From NCBI GenBank assembly GCA_043769985.1, contig JAYVIV010000034.1:24840-88839 (forward strand): a DNA stretch of 64,000 nucleotides, in the 5' to 3' direction. Origin of the DNA: Arcicella sp043769985. GTDB taxonomy: Bacteria > Bacteroidota > Bacteroidia > Cytophagales > Spirosomataceae. Both the position numbers and the translations under genes were made by a program. The notes beneath the pieces were generated by a model. The model was not told where the DNA came from. It made no database searches and saw only the letters and a program-made list of their open reading frames with translations. Positions 1-7,798 of the stretch are shown here, piece by piece. Positions within the stretch are counted from its first letter, which is position 1, and the number at the start of each line of letters is the position of its first letter.

Positions 1-255
1 TAATACATCTTTTGCCTTTGCCAATCCCAGCATTTCAGCCTCGGCAATGGTGGCACATTTGAATTTGTGAATACCACAATCTATCATCATCTGGCTGATT
101 TCCAAGAGTTTATGCGTTTTTACGTGGGGGCGTAATTGCTCAACGGAATGCACCAAGGATAGGGCTTTTTCGATGTTTTGTGTTGCTCTGTCTTTGTAAA
201 TCAACAAAGCGGGTGTATCAATTTCTTCGATATTTTTTATGTCAAACCAGTTCAT
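1..255 (-). CDS. D-threonine aldolase / D-serine dehydratase-like PLP enzyme (partial)
   Basis: The gene starts at the ATG at 253-255 and runs off the left edge, so only the first 85 residues are visible. The N-terminus contains the motif RPHVKTHK, preceded by DTPALLIYKD. This is the PLP-lysine region of the fold-type III (alanine racemase N-terminal) branch that includes D-threonine aldolase and metal-dependent D-serine dehydratase; the lysine of KTHK would form the Schiff base. These enzymes act on D-3-hydroxy amino acids in the cytoplasm. The C-terminal metal-binding domain that separates the subfamilies is outside the window, so the substrate cannot be stated. Confidence 0.8.
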   Translation of the reverse strand, partial: MNWFDIKNIEEIDTPALLIYKDRATQNIEKALSLVHSVEQLRPHVKTHKLLEISQMMIDCGIHKFKCATIAEAEMLGLAKAKDVL

Positions 256-300
256 GAGGTTGGGATTTAGTTAGTTATTTTACGAAATTACGTAAAACAA

Positions 301-332
301 AAATCCCTTCACCAACAAAGGAAAAGGGATTT
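301..332 (-). terminator. Rho-independent terminator of the outer-membrane protein gene
   Basis: A 9-bp stem (AAATCCCTT / AAGGGATTT) lies just past the stop of the barrel gene. Read on the minus strand it is followed by a T-rich run. Confidence 0.65.
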
Positions 333-353
333 CTATTCATAATAAATTTTTTC

Positions 354-1019
354 TCAAAAACTATAATTCAACCCCGCATAAATCATCCCAGACTTGGCTC
401 TGAATCTATCATTTGCTGATGGAATTGTTTGTATTTTGGTGGTGGTCGTTAATTCATTAAATAAATATTGATAAGCAACTTTCAACCCCAAATGGTCAGA
501 AAATTTATAACGAATATACAAGTGAGAATTTAATGACCCTTTGTCATTATCACCTATTAGTAAAATATTTGTTGATGTAGGACTCGCCGAACTGGGGGTT
601 GACTTTCCGTTTCTGATGTAAGAAGGTGAACCAGTTGGTCCAAATGAAAATCCAATCGCATCAATATTAAATCCAACGTCAAATTTTTCGGAAATTTTGT
701 AGCCTAAATTGATGGTTAAGTTCAGAGAACTAACGCCTGGACTTGGAGCCGAAAGTGTATCAACATTTTTATCATCAGCCGTTAAAACTGCTGGGGCGGT
801 CGTAAAATTGACATTACTTCCAAAAAATGAAGTGAACCTTATGCCTGTGCCTACGTAAAATTTCTTTTTGGAGCCAATGCCCCAATTATGAAAACCAGAG
901 GCACTAATACTAACAGTCGAAGAACCAATTGCTCCACCCAATTCAGCAGATGTACCTAATTGAGCCACTGCTCCAAAACTTAAAATTGAGAGAGAGAGAA
1001 ATAAGAATGCTTTTTTCAT
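354..1019 (-). CDS. Outer-membrane beta-barrel protein
   Basis: A 221-residue protein with a clear Sec signal peptide (about residues 1-19, ending AVAQ). After it come alternating aromatic/polar strands such as GIGSKKKFYVGTGIRFTSFFG and HLYIRYKFSDHLGLKVAYQY, and it ends in an aromatic residue (AGLNYSF) as expected for outer-membrane insertion by BamA. This resembles the small 8-stranded OmpW/OprF-like barrels common in Bacteroidota. No enzymatic motif is visible and the ligand is unknown. It is a single gene between a terminator and a promoter-like -7 box, so probably monocistronic. Confidence 0.75.
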   Translation of the reverse strand: MKKAFLFLSLSILSFGAVAQLGTSAELGGAIGSSTVSISASGFHNWGIGSKKKFYVGTGIRFTSFFGSNVNFTTAPAVLTADDKNVDTLSAPSPGVSSLNLTINLGYKISEKFDVGFNIDAIGFSFGPTGSPSYIRNGKSTPSSASPTSTNILLIGDNDKGSLNSHLYIRYKFSDHLGLKVAYQYLFNELTTTTKIQTIPSANDRFRAKSGMIYAGLNYSF

Positions 1020-1052
1020 ACTTTGTGATTATTTAGAAAATTTAAGATTTTT

Positions 1053-1060
1053 CAAAAATA
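1053..1060 (-). promoter_or_regulatory. Bacteroidota -7 promoter element (TATTTTTG) of the barrel gene
   Basis: The minus strand reads TATTTTTG, a perfect TAnnTTTG match, 33 nt before the ATG. No convincing TTTG -33 box is seen at the usual 17-23 nt spacing, so this is tentative. Confidence 0.3.
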
Positions 1061-1143
1061 AGTTAATCTATTCTTGAAAAATGTCGTTTAAATGACAATT
1101 TGATTAACAATTATTAAGAAAGTAATCCCATTACTCCTTTCAC

Positions 1144-2901
1144 CTAATACCTAAATGTATCCCCTTTCAAATCAAAAACGACTATTTTTCTGCCATCCCT
1201 TTTGCGTAGAATCACTTTGTTAAGTTCCTTAGCATCAATGGTTTGTATGTAATCTGCGTCTTTTGGGAGGTATAAATTAACGTATTGAGCGTCCAAGACT
1301 GAGCGTTTAATATTCGATACATATTTGTCTTCTTGGTAGTAATCTTTGGTATATGACGGATAAGCAATCGTATCACCCGTCTGATATTGTTTTACTAATT
1401 CAGCGGCAATTTTGGGATAGGGATTTTCAGCACGGGCTTTGCCACGGTAATTATATTTCAGCGATTCGTCGTTCAAAACCGTTCTAACGGTCAATCCAAC
1501 AAAGAATAACTGAACGGCAAAAACCGCCCAAATTGCATAATTTAAAGGTTTTACTTTGAAATTGGCATTCAGCAATGCAATGCTTACAAAGATGATTGAA
1601 TAGGGAAAAGAAAAACCCGAATATCGTTGCGTTAAGCCAAAAGTATGTCCACTTTTGAAAGTCATCACAATCAAAAACAAGGTTGGAATAAAGGTCAAAA
1701 ACAATAAAAACCAAAGTTGTCTTTTCTCCATTTGCTCTTTTGTATTTTGCCAATGTTGTATGAAAAGGTATAATAAAAGACCACAATTTACGACTTCTAA
1801 ATACTGCCATTTTGCCGTCGTGTAAAAGACAAATCCCAGGGCATTTACGCCCAAAATAAGCCAAATCCACAGGTTTTTCCTTGTTTTTTGATATTTTGAT
1901 AAAGAAAAAATAGAAAATAGTGCTATCAAAATTGCCAACACAATATTCTTTTTACCAACGGTGTTTGAAAGAATATTATTACTGGCAATGAACAAATCAG
2001 TGAAGATTGGAACAGACTTTTTGGTAACATTTGAAATGGTGGCAGGGTCAATATAACCCACGTGCGGATTTGGGACTAAACGAGCTTCTTTATAATATAA
2101 TTTTGCTTGATAATCGAGTGTTTTGAAGGTATAATCTCCCCCTCCGTAAACAATCCAATACCCAAAAGCAAAAGCCCCAATCATTAAAAATGCGGGCAAT
2201 AAAAACCAAGGTCGAGACTTTCTAACGAAAAGCAAAACGTATAGTCCGTGAACCATAAAGACCACTGCCGTCAAGAAATGTGACAAAAGACAAAGGGCTG
2301 AAAGAATGCCGTAAATCCAGTATAATTTTAAGGATTTTACGTTTTTTTCCTCATTTTTAATAATTTTCAAGAATATATGGGTGGCAAGCAAAGTCAAGAA
2401 AAAACTCATCGAATAATTGCGAGTTTGTTGACTAATGGCAATAAAAAAAGGCTCGATTGCCATCAAAAAACAAGCTAAAAGAGCCAATTTGACGCTTTGG
2501 AAGTGTTCTTTGATAAAGAAGAAAAGAAGAATTATGATGGAGCAGCTAAATAGTACAGACAAAAAACGAATCGAAAAATCAGACATTCCGAAGGCTTTTA
2601 TCCAATTATGCAAAATCAGATAATAGAAAGGACTATTGCCAATATCACTTCTACGAATGCTATCATAAAAATCTTGAATGGTTTTGGGTTCCCAAAATTC
2701 TCTGGGAGTAAAGGTGTTTTTGCCTGGGGTATGGAAACAATTTTTCTGAGAATTTCCTTCCATTGCCATTCCTTGACTTATGAGTATTGTGGCTTTTTCG
2801 TCCAAAAAGATACCGTGTTTATCAAGATTATACACTCTAAGCCCGAAGCCAAGAACAACGATTATGAAAAGCAAAAAATAAGAGAAACGAATAAAATTCA
2901 T
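1144..2901 (-). CDS. Glycosyltransferase family 39 (PMT/ArnT-like) membrane protein
   Basis: A 585-residue polytopic inner-membrane protein with about 10-12 hydrophobic segments. The first TM segment is followed by the motif FLDEKATIL at about residues 33-41; the acidic pair in the first periplasmic loop is the catalytic signature of GT-C enzymes (PMT/ArnT). The loop region with PFYYLILHNWIKAFG is also typical. Such enzymes move a sugar from a polyprenyl-phosphate donor onto lipid or protein on the periplasmic side; the actual donor and acceptor cannot be read. It lies downstream of a methyltransferase gene but a strong terminator separates the two. Confidence 0.8.
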   Translation of the reverse strand: MNFIRFSYFLLFIIVVLGFGLRVYNLDKHGIFLDEKATILISQGMAMEGNSQKNCFHTPGKNTFTPREFWEPKTIQDFYDSIRRSDIGNSPFYYLILHNWIKAFGMSDFSIRFLSVLFSCSIIILLFFFIKEHFQSVKLALLACFLMAIEPFFIAISQQTRNYSMSFFLTLLATHIFLKIIKNEEKNVKSLKLYWIYGILSALCLLSHFLTAVVFMVHGLYVLLFVRKSRPWFLLPAFLMIGAFAFGYWIVYGGGDYTFKTLDYQAKLYYKEARLVPNPHVGYIDPATISNVTKKSVPIFTDLFIASNNILSNTVGKKNIVLAILIALFSIFSLSKYQKTRKNLWIWLILGVNALGFVFYTTAKWQYLEVVNCGLLLYLFIQHWQNTKEQMEKRQLWFLLFLTFIPTLFLIVMTFKSGHTFGLTQRYSGFSFPYSIIFVSIALLNANFKVKPLNYAIWAVFAVQLFFVGLTVRTVLNDESLKYNYRGKARAENPYPKIAAELVKQYQTGDTIAYPSYTKDYYQEDKYVSNIKRSVLDAQYVNLYLPKDADYIQTIDAKELNKVILRKRDGRKIVVFDLKGDTFRY

Positions 2902-2916
2902 AAAAATGGGATTAAA

Positions 2917-2944
2917 AAAACACGGAATGTAAGTTCCGTGTTTT
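2917..2944 (-). terminator. Terminator after the methyltransferase gene
   Basis: A perfect 11-bp stem (AAAACACGGAA / TTCCGTGTTTT) with a 6-nt loop, followed on the minus strand by a T run. It lies 20 nt past the methyltransferase stop and just before the GT39 start. Confidence 0.75.
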
Positions 2945-2964
2945 GAAATTTCCTTACAAAAGTA

Positions 2965-3681
2965 TCACTTTTTCTTATTACAAGCGATAATAAATTGAGC
3001 TGAAAAAACGTGTTTTAAGATTGGTACTCTTTCTAAGAATGGTTGCATCCAATAAATTAATTTTGCGGCCGGTGTTGGAAAGAAAAATGGCACATATCCG
3101 ACATACGACCAGTTTGTAACATTTCCACCTGCATTATTTATCCATTTTTTTAGATTCCATTCAAAGAAAGATTGTTCTTCGTGTTCGATGTGATATTTGG
3201 ATGTTTTTTCGATTAATTTCAAAATGGGATTATTACCATTTGGCTCCATAATGATGATATTATCGGTTAATTTAAAAGCATTTTCAATCGCTTTCTGTTG
3301 ATCACTCAGATGGTGCAAAACCCCTCTGATAACGCCCACATCGTATTTTTTAGCTGGAACTTGCAGATTTTCGTCCAAAAGATTTACGGCTTCAAAAATC
3401 ACATCTGGATAAATTACACTTGCTTTCTCAATGGCTTTTGAGGCTGGGTCAAAACCTCTAACCTCCAAATGTGGAAAGTTTTGTTTGATTTCGTTTGTGT
3501 ATGAGCCATCTCCACAACCAATATCAATCAGCGTTTTGTATTGTGGTTTGATGAATTTAAAAATCTCTTCCGAAATTCTTTTATTCGCCACAAAAGATGA
3601 AAACTCTGAGTTGGTGGTGTACAAAAAACCGCCATTTTCTTGTACATTTTGATTAAATACTTCTACATTTTGCTTCAACAT
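2965..3681 (-). CDS. Class I SAM-dependent methyltransferase
   Basis: A 238-residue cytoplasmic protein with a Rossmann-type methyltransferase core. Motif I is LIDIGCGDGSYT (about residues 51-62) and the post-I acidic position is in VRGFDPASKAI. Motif IV lies around GVIRGVLHHLSD, with the helper EPNGNNP after the next strand. The HHLSD segment is common in small-molecule and lipid O/C-methyltransferases of the Methyltransf_11/25 type. The C-terminal part (IYWMQPFLERVPILKHVFSAQF) is amphipathic and may contact membrane, which would suit a lipid or glycolipid acceptor. The substrate is unknown. Confidence 0.8.
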   Translation of the reverse strand: MLKQNVEVFNQNVQENGGFLYTTNSEFSSFVANKRISEEIFKFIKPQYKTLIDIGCGDGSYTNEIKQNFPHLEVRGFDPASKAIEKASVIYPDVIFEAVNLLDENLQVPAKKYDVGVIRGVLHHLSDQQKAIENAFKLTDNIIIMEPNGNNPILKLIEKTSKYHIEHEEQSFFEWNLKKWINNAGGNVTNWSYVGYVPFFFPTPAAKLIYWMQPFLERVPILKHVFSAQFIIACNKKK

Positions 3682-3893
3682 AATTGTGTTTTGGGATTAA
3701 GCAGTCGATAATGATTAATTAGTTAATTAAACTTTACTTAACTATCTCATTGATAGTAATTTAGTTTAAAATTATCTTATTACCTGTTCATAAATAATAG
3801 TTACCCAAAATTAAAGTATTTATCTTAAAATTAATAGTTTAATGCTTGAATTTTGAAGAACCTAATATTTACATGAGCTCATTCAAATTAAAT

Positions 3894-5051
3894 TTATAAA
3901 TTTCCAGAACTGACAATTACTCTTTTCAAAGCAAAATGAAGAAGTACAAACCCTATCAATGCAGCAACCACGGAAGCAATAAGTATGGTAATTTTTGAAC
4001 CGTTTTGTAGGTTCAAATCATCAAAAGCCAATAAAGTAATAAAAATGGACATCGTAAATCCTATTCCTCCCAAAAATCCAACGCCAATAATTGATTTCCA
4101 ATTTAAGTCGTCTGGAAGTTTGCAGATACCCAAAGTGACCGCTAAAAAACTAAGTAGGACAATGCCAATTGGTTTGCCAATAATCAATCCTAAAGAAATT
4201 CCTAAACTGAATTTTTGAGAAATAATTTCTCCCAAATCTGTATTGACCATGATGGCAGTATTGGCTAAGGCGAAGAGAGGAAGGATAACAAAGGCAACGG
4301 GTTTGTGCAAAAAGTGCTGTAAAATAAAAGAAGTTGATTTATCATCACCATTGCCAAAAGGAATAGCAAATGCCAAAAGTACACCCGTGATGGTGGCATG
4401 AACACCTGAATGCAGCATGAAATACCACATCACAACACCGCCAATTAAGTAGGGGATTAAGTTTCTTATTTTCAAACGATTAAGTATAATTAAGAAAACA
4501 AAAACACCCATTGCGGTAAATAAATTTGTCCAAATAATGGCTTTTGTATAGAAAATTGCAATCACCATAATTGCCCCTAAGTCGTCAATCACTGCTAATG
4601 CTGTAAGAAATACTTTGAGTGAAGTTGGGACTTTATTGCCCAATAAAGATAAAATTCCAAGAGCAAAAGCAATGTCCGTTGCCATCGGAATGCCTGCTCC
4701 TGATTGCGTAGGAGTTCCAAAATTGAGCAATAAATAAATCCCCGCTGGAATCGCCATTCCTCCTAATGCTCCAAAAATAGGGAGTAAGGCATCCTTAATT
4801 TTTGATAGTTCGCCGATGTAGATTTCTCTTTCTAATTCAAGCCCGATGAGGAGGAAAAAGATGGTCATTAAGCCATCATTAATCCAATATTCAATACTTT
4901 GTCCCCCTAAATTCGAGTGCCAAAAATGCGTGTAACTTTCTCCAAAGGCAGTATTTGCTAAAATTATGGAGATGATTGTGCAGACAATTAATGTGATTCC
5001 ACCAGATTTTTCGCTATCGGAAAAGTCTTTGAAAAGTTGTGTGATTTTCAT
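3894..5051 (-). CDS. nhaA: Na+/H+ antiporter NhaA
   Basis: A 385-residue inner-membrane protein, normal length for NhaA. The transport-site pair is present in ALAVIDDLGAI (Asp156-Asp157, equivalent to the E. coli Asp163/Asp164 pair). The upstream acidic residue is in MATDIAFALG (Asp126), and SGVHATITGVLLA is conserved. It exports Na+ (or Li+) in exchange for protons, with a role in pH and sodium homeostasis. It appears monocistronic: about 170 bp with a palindromic repeat separate it from selD upstream. No nhaR-like regulator is adjacent. Confidence 0.95.
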   Translation of the reverse strand: MKITQLFKDFSDSEKSGGITLIVCTIISIILANTAFGESYTHFWHSNLGGQSIEYWINDGLMTIFFLLIGLELEREIYIGELSKIKDALLPIFGALGGMAIPAGIYLLLNFGTPTQSGAGIPMATDIAFALGILSLLGNKVPTSLKVFLTALAVIDDLGAIMVIAIFYTKAIIWTNLFTAMGVFVFLIILNRLKIRNLIPYLIGGVVMWYFMLHSGVHATITGVLLAFAIPFGNGDDKSTSFILQHFLHKPVAFVILPLFALANTAIMVNTDLGEIISQKFSLGISLGLIIGKPIGIVLLSFLAVTLGICKLPDDLNWKSIIGVGFLGGIGFTMSIFITLLAFDDLNLQNGSKITILIASVVAALIGFVLLHFALKRVIVSSGNL

Positions 5052-5123
5052 GTTAAGATTTTTTAAAGTTTAGTTTTAAACATCTTAATTGAGTAGTTTT
5101 GAAATTTATTTTTTACGTTAGTG

Positions 5124-5193
5124 TATAAAAGAATTCAATTGTCGGATTAACGCAGGCTGGGTTTTGAACCCAGCCTGCGTTCTTTCTTTTATA
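5124..5193. repeat. Palindromic repeat, AACG-stem family (copy C)
   Basis: The core at 5149-5181 is a perfect 15-bp inverted repeat with a TTG loop (AACGCAGGCTGGGTT / AACCCAGCCTGCGTT). It is enclosed by 10-nt perfect arms (TATAAAAGAA / TTCTTTTATA). The architecture (15-nt arms, 3-nt CAA/TTG loop, AACG start, GGTT at the loop) matches copies at 6321-6420 and 19351-19450 although the stem sequences differ. It lies between selD and nhaA and could also act as a terminator or RNA-processing hairpin. Confidence 0.8.
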
Positions 5194-5220
5194 AGTAGAA
5201 AAATTGACAATTTTTACCTA

Positions 5221-6261
5221 TCAAATCACCTCAACAACAAACTCTCCCACACTTTTCAAATACCCAATCGGCATAATAAAATCTTCTAATCCATTGGTTG
5301 TCAGTACATTAATCACTTCATTGACTTTATCTTTACTGACAGCAATCAGCAATCCGCCAGAGGTTTGTGGGTCGGCTAAAATTGCCCATTTTTCTTCTGA
5401 CATATCCGCAATTTTATGTCCGTAACTATCTCTATTTCTGTTAGTTCCGCCTGGAACGGAGCCTTTTTCGATGTATTCAAAAATGGATTCTGTAATTAAT
5501 GGAACATTTTTAAAGTCGATAACTGCACTCAATCCGCTACCTTCTGCCATTTCGGTAAGATGTCCCAACAATCCGAAACCCGTCACATCCGTCATGGCAT
5601 TTACTGAACTTAATTTGCCTAATTCTTCGCCCACTTTGTTCAATTGCATCATTTGATTTGCCGCCAAGTCTTTGTGTTCGTCTTTGAGAATGTCTTTTTT
5701 CTCGGCAGTCGTCAAGATTCCAACCCCCAAAGGTTTGGTCAAAAATAATACGTCACCTTCTTGTGCTTTGTTGTTCTGTTTAATATTTTCGATAGGAACG
5801 ATGCCGTTTACTGCCAAACCAAAAATGGGTTCGGGCGAGTCGATGCTGTGTCCGCCCGCCAAAGAAATTCCCGCTTCTTTGCAAATACTTCTACTACCAT
5901 CAATGACTTGTTGAGCCACTTCGGGAGACAATTTATTGATGGGCCAACCGAGGATAGCAATCGCTAAAACGGGTTTGCCTCCCATGGCATAAACATCACT
6001 GATTGCATTGGCTGAGGCAATTCTGCCAAAATTAAAAGGGTCGTCCACAATGGGCATGAAGAAATCGGTGGTAGAAATCAGTGCTGTTCCATTGCCCATG
6101 TCCAAGACCGCCGCATCATCTTTGCTGTGGTTTCCAACAATCAATTTATCGTTATCGGGCATGGCAATATTGCCTTTCAAAATTACGTCTAAAACTTGCG
6201 GTGAAATCTTGCATCCACAACCTGCCCCGTGTGAATATTGGGTTAATTTTATTTGTTCCAT
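5221..6261 (-). CDS. selD: Selenide, water dikinase SelD
   Basis: SelD makes selenophosphate from selenide and ATP, the selenium donor for tRNA selenouridine and selenocysteine. I chose the ATG at 6261 (346 residues) because the protein then begins MEQIKLTQYSHGAGCGCK, collinear with E. coli SelD. An in-frame extension upstream reads through repeat DNA and is rejected. The catalytic Cys15 and Lys18 are present in GAGCGCK, and Cys rather than selenocysteine occupies the active site. The AIRS-type ATP-binding features DMGNGTALISTTDFF and ADPQTSGGLL are intact. The only selenium-using partner in view is mnmH, 230 bp upstream on the same strand. Confidence 0.95.
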   Translation of the reverse strand: MEQIKLTQYSHGAGCGCKISPQVLDVILKGNIAMPDNDKLIVGNHSKDDAAVLDMGNGTALISTTDFFMPIVDDPFNFGRIASANAISDVYAMGGKPVLAIAILGWPINKLSPEVAQQVIDGSRSICKEAGISLAGGHSIDSPEPIFGLAVNGIVPIENIKQNNKAQEGDVLFLTKPLGVGILTTAEKKDILKDEHKDLAANQMMQLNKVGEELGKLSSVNAMTDVTGFGLLGHLTEMAEGSGLSAVIDFKNVPLITESIFEYIEKGSVPGGTNRNRDSYGHKIADMSEEKWAILADPQTSGGLLIAVSKDKVNEVINVLTTNGLEDFIMPIGYLKSVGEFVVEVI

Positions 6262-6273
6262 TTGGTGGTGACG

Positions 6274-6493
6274 GCACACGGATTTTAGGGATTGGACACG
6301 GATTTTGATTAGATTTTTAGGGTTCAACTACAATTTATACGGGAATGAACGCTGGCAGGGTTCAAAACCCTGCCAGCGTTAGCTCATACTATGATTTACC
6401 GTATAAATTGTAGAAGAACCATTTTTAGTTAAGAATCTTCTCTCAAAATATTTAAAAATAAAAACCCGTGTCTAATCCGTTAAATCCGTGTGC
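6274..6493. repeat. Long inverted repeat, CACGGATT family, enclosing another palindrome
   Basis: Outer arms at 6274-6306 and 6461-6493 match at 29 of 33 positions (GCACACGGATTT...GACACGG). The same arm sequence occurs at 43551-43585 and 43772-43806. The right arm ends on the first base of the mnmH stop codon. A different palindrome (6321-6420) sits inside, so the region is two nested inverted repeats filling the selD-mnmH gap. Confidence 0.8.
6321..6420. repeat. Palindromic repeat, AACG-stem family (copy A)
   Basis: Outer arms at 6321-6342 and 6399-6420 match at 20 of 22 positions and contain CTACAATTTATACGG. The inner core at 6348-6380 is a perfect 15-bp stem with a CAA loop. Copy B at 19351-19450 has the same 100-bp length, nearly the same outer arms, and a core of the same shape but different stem sequence. 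Confidence 0.85.
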
Positions 6494-7548
6494 TACTTTA
6501 TATTACTCATTAAAATATCTGTATTAACTTCATTATCAACTACTTGTGACTCTATTTTTTTAATCTGTTCTATTACATTTTCACGATTGTATAAACCTTT
6601 TTCATACCATTTATCATAGTATTTCAATAAAATTCTGAAACTTTCTTTTAAGTTATTTTCCAATATATAATTAATCGCATTTTTGGTTTCCAAGCCGCCC
6701 AAACGCTTTTGAATTCGCATGATGGCGTTTACTAAATCGGTTTTGTTCTGTTTTCCATATTCCACAGTTAAATAATCCAGTCTTTCTTCAAAAGGGATGT
6801 CCATAAAATAAACCAGACCTTTTCGCATATTGTGCCACATTGCCATCGGAATTTGCATATTTCCAATTCTCTGGCTTTCATCTTCCAAGAAAATTGGAGT
6901 CGTTTCGTCGTACTTTGATAATTCCATTCCCAACAAATTCTCGAACATTTCTTGTGAAGGCTGTGGCGGTTGACCAATGCCACCCAAAGCCGAACCTTTA
7001 TGATTCGCCAGTCCTTCCAAATCAATAATCGCTTGCTTATTTTTCTGTAAGCCATACAATAAAGGCGTTTTCCCCGAACCTGTAAAACCGCCAATGATTT
7101 TGAAATTAAAAGGCTTTTCAAACTGTTGCAAAATCCAATTTCGATAGGCTTTATAACCACCTTCCAGCGTTACAACTTGGAAGCCGTATAAATCTAAAAG
7201 CCAAGAAACTGCCCCGCTCCGCATACCGCCCCGCCAACAATGAACGAGAATTTTTTTTGATGTATGTGGTTCTTTATCAGATACTTTTGATAATTTTTCC
7301 ACTTCCTCAACCATTTTTCTCATCTTTGGACCGAAATAATCTAAGCCAAATTTGATAGCATTTTCACGGCTTAATTGTTTGTATGCCGTTCCCACAACTT
7401 TGCGTTCTTCATCAGTGAAAAGGGGCATACTGTGAGCATTGGGAATATGAGCATGAGCATATTCACTTGGACTACGCACGTCTATAACCAAGTGCGTTTT
7501 CGCCAATTCCAAAAATTCATTTATGTTGATTCTATTTACTGCCATCAT
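6493..7548 (-). CDS. mnmH: tRNA 2-selenouridine synthase MnmH (SelU)
   Basis: MnmH replaces sulfur by selenium at the wobble 2-thiouridine of certain tRNAs, using selenophosphate and passing through a geranylated intermediate. Numbering from the ATG at 7548, the N-terminal rhodanese domain holds the active Cys104 in VHCWRGGMRSG, and the C-terminal part has a P-loop GGFTGSGKT (about 153-161). Further family motifs are DLEGLANHKGSALG and LEDESQRIG. Length (about 351 residues) is normal. Two adjacent ATGs (7548, 7545) are possible starts; a farther start at 7569 adds a hydrophobic stub without family support. It is paired with selD, so selenophosphate made next door is used here. Confidence 0.95.
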   Translation of the reverse strand: MMAVNRININEFLELAKTHLVIDVRSPSEYAHAHIPNAHSMPLFTDEERKVVGTAYKQLSRENAIKFGLDYFGPKMRKMVEEVEKLSKVSDKEPHTSKKILVHCWRGGMRSGAVSWLLDLYGFQVVTLEGGYKAYRNWILQQFEKPFNFKIIGGFTGSGKTPLLYGLQKNKQAIIDLEGLANHKGSALGGIGQPPQPSQEMFENLLGMELSKYDETTPIFLEDESQRIGNMQIPMAMWHNMRKGLVYFMDIPFEERLDYLTVEYGKQNKTDLVNAIMRIQKRLGGLETKNAINYILENNLKESFRILLKYYDKWYEKGLYNRENVIEQIKKIESQVVDNEVNTDILMSNIK

Positions 7549-7589
7549 ATTTACAAATAAAAAAAACACCAGAATATGGTGTTCTTGAT

Positions 7590-7694
7590 TTAATCTCTTT
7601 TTGCTTTTTTCTCTCTTTTTTCCTCTTTCTTTTCCTTCGCAGTTTTCAGAGGCTCTTTTTTAACAGCCTTCTGCATTCCAGTTCCTTTTGCCAT
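7590..7694 (-). CDS. Small Lys-rich protein (34 aa)
   Basis: A 34-residue reading frame beginning MAKGTGMQKAVKKEP and ending in a Lys/Glu-rich tail (KKEEKREKKAKRD). About 40% of residues are Lys or Arg. I recall similar very short MAKG...KK proteins in other Bacteroidota, which supports it being real, but I cannot confirm this here. The frame is open from ATG to TAA in the gap between mnmH and the TonB receptor gene. The high positive charge would suit nucleic-acid or ribosome association, which is inference. It is not the ribosomal protein THX, whose start and motif differ. Confidence 0.55.
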   Translation of the reverse strand: MAKGTGMQKAVKKEPLKTAKEKKEEKREKKAKRD

Positions 7695-7751
7695 GTCCTT
7701 AAAATTTAGATGTTAATGATTAAAAGTATGTAAAAGTAAAAATTATTTTTC

Positions 7752-7790
7752 GGAAAGAATAGATTTTCTTTTTAAAATTCTATTCTTTCC
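7752..7790 (-). terminator. Terminator of the TonB-receptor operon
   Basis: A perfect 11-bp stem (GGAAAGAATAG / CTATTCTTTCC) 9 nt past the receptor stop codon. The loop is AT-rich and 17 nt long. Confidence 0.6.
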
Positions 7791-7798
7791 AAATCAAT

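Noticed and set aside
6262..6327. N-terminal extension of selD
   Set aside because: The added residues are translated from the CACGGATT repeat and are not part of the SelD family; the ATG at 6261 gives the normal start.
7590..7694. Ribosomal protein THX
   Set aside because: It starts with MAKG and is Lys-rich, but lacks the GKGDKKTKRGKI motif of that protein.
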